From Zoogloea sp. (GTDB lineage: Bacteria; Pseudomonadota; Gammaproteobacteria; Burkholderiales; Rhodocyclaceae), in the NCBI GenBank assembly GCA_016790385.1, contig JAEUNV010000210.1, forward strand, positions 1 through 9,170: DNA of 9,170 nt, given 5' to 3'. The stretch's first letter is position 1, and the number at the start of each line of letters is the position of its first letter. Position numbers and translations under genes: made by a program. Below are positions 6,494-9,170 of the stretch, piece by piece. The notes beneath the pieces were generated by a model. That model was not told the DNA's origin. It ran no database searches and saw nothing but the letters and a program-made list of their open reading frames with translations.

Positions 6494-6785
6494 CGCTCAG
6501 TTGCTCCACATTGGCCTTGAGCTTCTGGCTGGCGTGAAAAGTCACCACACGCCGGGCAGTAATGGGAATTTCTTCGCCGGTCTTTGGGTTGCGTCCCGGA
6601 CGCTGAGGTTTCTCGCGCAGTTGGAAATTGCCGAAGCCCGAGAGCTTGACGCAATCGCCCCGCTCCAAAGCCATGCGGATCTCCTCGAAGAAGCACTCCA
6701 CCATGTCCTTGGCTTCACGCTTGTTAAGACCAACCTGCTCGAAGAGCATGTCGGCAAGCTCCGCTTTCGTCAAAGTCATGCTCAT
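6480..6785 (-). CDS. ihfA: Integration host factor subunit alpha
   Basis: IhfA pairs with IhfB to form IHF, the sequence-specific DNA-bending protein of the nucleoid. The 101-residue product carries the HU/IHF fold with LSGFGNF (48-54) and the beta-arm [20 protein letters not shown], whose P67 corresponds to the proline that intercalates between base pairs. Length fits the family (about 100). The frame is open far upstream through pheT in another register, which is an artefact. ATG at 6785 is preferred over ATG at 6779, because GAGGG (plus strand 6796-6800) is 10 nt from the first and 16 from the second; the two differ by only two residues. It begins 5 nt after the pheT stop and its end overlaps the MerR start. 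Confidence 0.97.
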   Translation of the reverse strand: MSMTLTKAELADMLFEQVGLNKREAKDMVECFFEEIRMALERGDCVKLSGFGNFQLREKPQRPGRNPKTGEEIPITARRVVTFHASQKLKANVEQLSDVAK

Positions 6786-6790
6786 GGTGA

Positions 6791-9169
6791 TCAGGCCCTC
6801 AACTTCGCACCAAGGCTTTCCTCGGCGTGGCGGGTCAGGGCGGTCATCACGGCATCCACTTCGGCGTCCTCCAGAGTTTTCTGAGTTTCTTGCATAACTA
6901 CGCGGAAAGCAAGGCTTTTCCGGTTCTGCTCGATGCCCTTGCCTTGGTACTGATCGAACAGCTCGATATGTTGAACGATGGGCGGAGCGGCAGACCAAAG
7001 TGCCTTCAGCAAGGACGCCGCAGCCATGCCCTGATCCACCACGAGTGCCAGATCGCGGGTCACCGCAGGGAAACGGGAAACCTCCCGGTAAGCGGGCGTG
7101 ACGGTATCGAGAAGGGCGTCCAGCTCGATCTCGAAGACCACAGGTGCACTACCTAGCTCATAGCGCTGGACCCACACCGGATGAAGCTCGCCGACAAATC
7201 CAATGGATCTGCCATCCAGCATCACTCGGGCAGAACGACCCGGGTGCAGCGCCGGATGAGCCGCCCGCTCAAACTCGGCAACGCGAGGCAGGAGCAGCGC
7301 CTCGAGATCCGCCTTGATATCGAAGAAGTCCACGTTTCGTCCGGCTTCACCCCACTGCTCAGGACGAACCAGACCACCTGCAAGCGCAGCGAGGCGGATG
7401 GGTTGACTGAAGCCGTCCACAGGCTGGCCGGCAGGATCACGGGCAAAGCAGCGCCCGATCTCGAAGACCCGAACGCGGCTTGTCTGCCGCTTGCGATTGG
7501 TGGCAAGGTTGGCAACAAGCCCGCCCAGCAAGGTGGAGCGCATCACGCTCATCTGGCTGGCGATGGGGTTGGCAAGGCGAACCGGATCGGAATTACCTGC
7601 AAAATCCGCCTCCCAGGCCTCCTCCACGAACGCGAAGTTGATGACCTCCTGGTATTCGCGACCGGCCACCAGACGGCGGATCGACATGGCGTCGCGCCTT
7701 GCCTCTGGCCGCGGCAACATGCTGATCGGCCCGCGCGGAGCAACGACGGGAATGTTGTCGTAACCGTGCAGACGGGCGATCTCCTCGATCAGATCCTCCT
7801 CGATCTCCAGATCGAAGCGATAGGACGGCGGTGTCACGAGGAAATCTTCCCCGTCACGCGCGACCTCCAGACTAAGGCGGCGGAACATCTCGGCAACCGT
7901 ATCTGCGCTCAGGGCAATACCCAGAACCCGGCGTACCCGGGCGGCCCGAAGGCGAATCGGCATGCGCACGGGCAGTTTGTCGGCCTCCACGGCCTCACGG
8001 ATGGGGCCAGGCTGACCGCCGCAGATATCGAGAATCAAACGCGTGGCCCGTTCGATGGCCTTGCCCGGCAGCGCGTAGTCCACACCCCGTTCAAACCGAT
8101 AGGATGCATCCGAGGAAAAACCATGGCTGCGGGCACGCCCGGCAATGGCATCAGGCGCGAAGAACGCGCTTTCCAGGAAAAGATCCCTCGTTTCCAGGGT
8201 GATGCCACTGTCTTCCCCCCCCATCACACCGGCCAATGCCAGGGCACGGGACTCGTCAGCAATGAGCAGGGTGTCGGCCGCCGGCAGGACGCTCTGTCCA
8301 TTGAGCAGAAGCACCTGCTCACCCTGAACCGGGAAGCGCACGTGAATCGCTCCGTTAAGCTTTGCCTCATCAAAAGCATGCAGCGGCTGACCAAGCTCCA
8401 GCATCACATAGTTGGTCACATCCACCAGCGCACTGATGGAGCGAATACCGCTTCGCGCAAGACGCTGCTTCATCCATTGCGGCGTAGGCGCCTTTGCGTC
8501 GACCCCGCGGATGATCCGCCCACAATAACGCGGGCAGGCGTCGGGCGCGTCGAGCACGATGGCGCGCGTGGCCTCATGTTGCGCAGCAACAGGCGCGCAG
8601 TCCTGGAGACTCAAGGGACTGCCGGTCAGCGCCGCGACTTCGCGGGCAATGCCCGTCAGACTGAGACAATCGGCCCGATTGGGCGTCAATTTGATGGTGA
8701 ACAGGGTGTCGTCAAGCGCAAGGTAATCACGCAGATCGGCGCCGATCGGCGCATCTTCCGGCAGCTCCAGGAGGCCGCCACTCTCTTCGGATATTCCCAG
8801 TTCCTTGGCCGAACACAGCATGCCAAAAGACTCGACACCCCTCAGCTTTGCCGGCTTGATGGCGAAACCGGCGAGATCAGCCCCCACCAAGGCGCACGGA
8901 ACCTTCATGCCGGCAGCGGCATTGGGCGCGCCGCAGACAATCTGCAGCAGATCCTCAAGCCCTGCATCGACCTTGCAGACCCGCAACTTGTCTGCATTGG
9001 GATGCTTCTCGGCTTCGACGATACGGGCGACAACCACCTTGGAGAACGGACCGGCCACGCCGTCCTGCTCTTCCACTTCCAGCCCCGCCATGGTGAGCAA
9101 ATGCCCCAGCGCATCGGAATCAAGGGCTGGACTGACGAAACTGCGCAACCAGAGTTCAGAGAATTGCAT
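6791..9169 (-). CDS. pheT: Phenylalanyl-tRNA synthetase beta subunit
   Basis: PheT with PheS forms the alpha2-beta2 enzyme that charges tRNA-Phe. The complete 792-residue subunit matches the usual length of about 795. Domain order: N-terminal segment; an EMAPII-like tRNA-binding OB fold (about 40-148, with [13 protein letters not shown]); B3/B4 domain (about 210-385, with [15 protein letters not shown]), which carries the editing site; B5 (about 400-475, ending in [12 protein letters not shown]); a catalytic-like core (about 480-690); and an anticodon-binding ferredoxin-like FDX-ACB domain (about 697-791, beginning near [16 protein letters not shown]). No break or missing segment is seen. The ATG lies one base from the right edge, so its ribosome site and the expected upstream pheS are outside the window. 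ihfA follows after 5 nt. Confidence 0.98.
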   Translation of the reverse strand: MQFSELWLRSFVSPALDSDALGHLLTMAGLEVEEQDGVAGPFSKVVVARIVEAEKHPNADKLRVCKVDAGLEDLLQIVCGAPNAAAGMKVPCALVGADLAGFAIKPAKLRGVESFGMLCSAKELGISEESGGLLELPEDAPIGADLRDYLALDDTLFTIKLTPNRADCLSLTGIAREVAALTGSPLSLQDCAPVAAQHEATRAIVLDAPDACPRYCGRIIRGVDAKAPTPQWMKQRLARSGIRSISALVDVTNYVMLELGQPLHAFDEAKLNGAIHVRFPVQGEQVLLLNGQSVLPAADTLLIADESRALALAGVMGGEDSGITLETRDLFLESAFFAPDAIAGRARSHGFSSDASYRFERGVDYALPGKAIERATRLILDICGGQPGPIREAVEADKLPVRMPIRLRAARVRRVLGIALSADTVAEMFRRLSLEVARDGEDFLVTPPSYRFDLEIEEDLIEEIARLHGYDNIPVVAPRGPISMLPRPEARRDAMSIRRLVAGREYQEVINFAFVEEAWEADFAGNSDPVRLANPIASQMSVMRSTLLGGLVANLATNRKRQTSRVRVFEIGRCFARDPAGQPVDGFSQPIRLAALAGGLVRPEQWGEAGRNVDFFDIKADLEALLLPRVAEFERAAHPALHPGRSARVMLDGRSIGFVGELHPVWVQRYELGSAPVVFEIELDALLDTVTPAYREVSRFPAVTRDLALVVDQGMAAASLLKALWSAAPPIVQHIELFDQYQGKGIEQNRKSLAFRVVMQETQKTLEDAEVDAVMTALTRHAEESLGAKLRA

Positions 9170-9170
9170 G

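Noticed and set aside
5642..6520. A 292-codon plus-strand frame opposite the Anbu and MerR genes
   Set aside because: It crosses the terminator and two confident minus-strand genes and has no recognisable motif.
6786..6998. Extension of ihfA to a 172-residue protein
   Set aside because: The extra part lies within the 3' end of pheT in a different frame; IHF alpha proteins are about 100 residues.

Overview
The window is GC-rich, gene-dense proteobacterial chromosome. No insertion sequence, phage gene, CRISPR array, tRNA or rRNA is visible, and no gap exceeds 100 bp. The operon pheT-ihfA-merR, a divergent orn / Ste24-type M48 protease pair with rsgA, and a CBS-nucleotidyltransferase/exonuclease pair together suggest a betaproteobacterium, perhaps Rhodocyclales-like. 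That placement is an inference from gene content and protein style, not from a search.

Layout: (1) Positions 1-2403, plus strand: the 3' part of a large cNMP-binding/CBS/DUF294 nucleotidyltransferase-like protein, overlapping by ATGA with a DnaQ-like 3'-5' exonuclease-fold protein whose catalytic acidic residues are mostly replaced. (2) Positions 2404-2472: a short convergent gap with a nested inverted repeat. (3) Positions 2473-3018, minus strand: oligoribonuclease, orn. (4) Positions 3019-3096: a divergent promoter region. (5) Positions 3097-5240, plus strand: a Ste24-like membrane zinc protease overlapping by GTGA with rsgA, the ribosome small-subunit maturation GTPase. (6) Positions 5279-6031, minus strand: an Anbu-type proteasome-like peptidase, converging on rsgA. 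(7) Positions 6048-6111: a cluster of hairpins ending in a U-tract, an intrinsic terminator for the upstream operon. (8) Positions 6116-9169, minus strand: pheT, ihfA and a MerR-family regulator, closely packed or overlapping. The window ends one base upstream of the pheT start, so pheS is expected just outside.

Most of the window is housekeeping: tRNA charging (PheT), nucleoid architecture (IHF alpha), RNA turnover (Orn), ribosome assembly (RsgA) and membrane proteostasis (M48). The less understood parts are the nucleotidyltransferase-like/degenerate exonuclease pair and the Anbu peptidase, which stands here without the partner genes it usually has. I see no clearly new multi-gene system. 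The best leads are the apparently inactivated exonuclease and the terminator lying only 22 bp upstream of the Anbu start codon.
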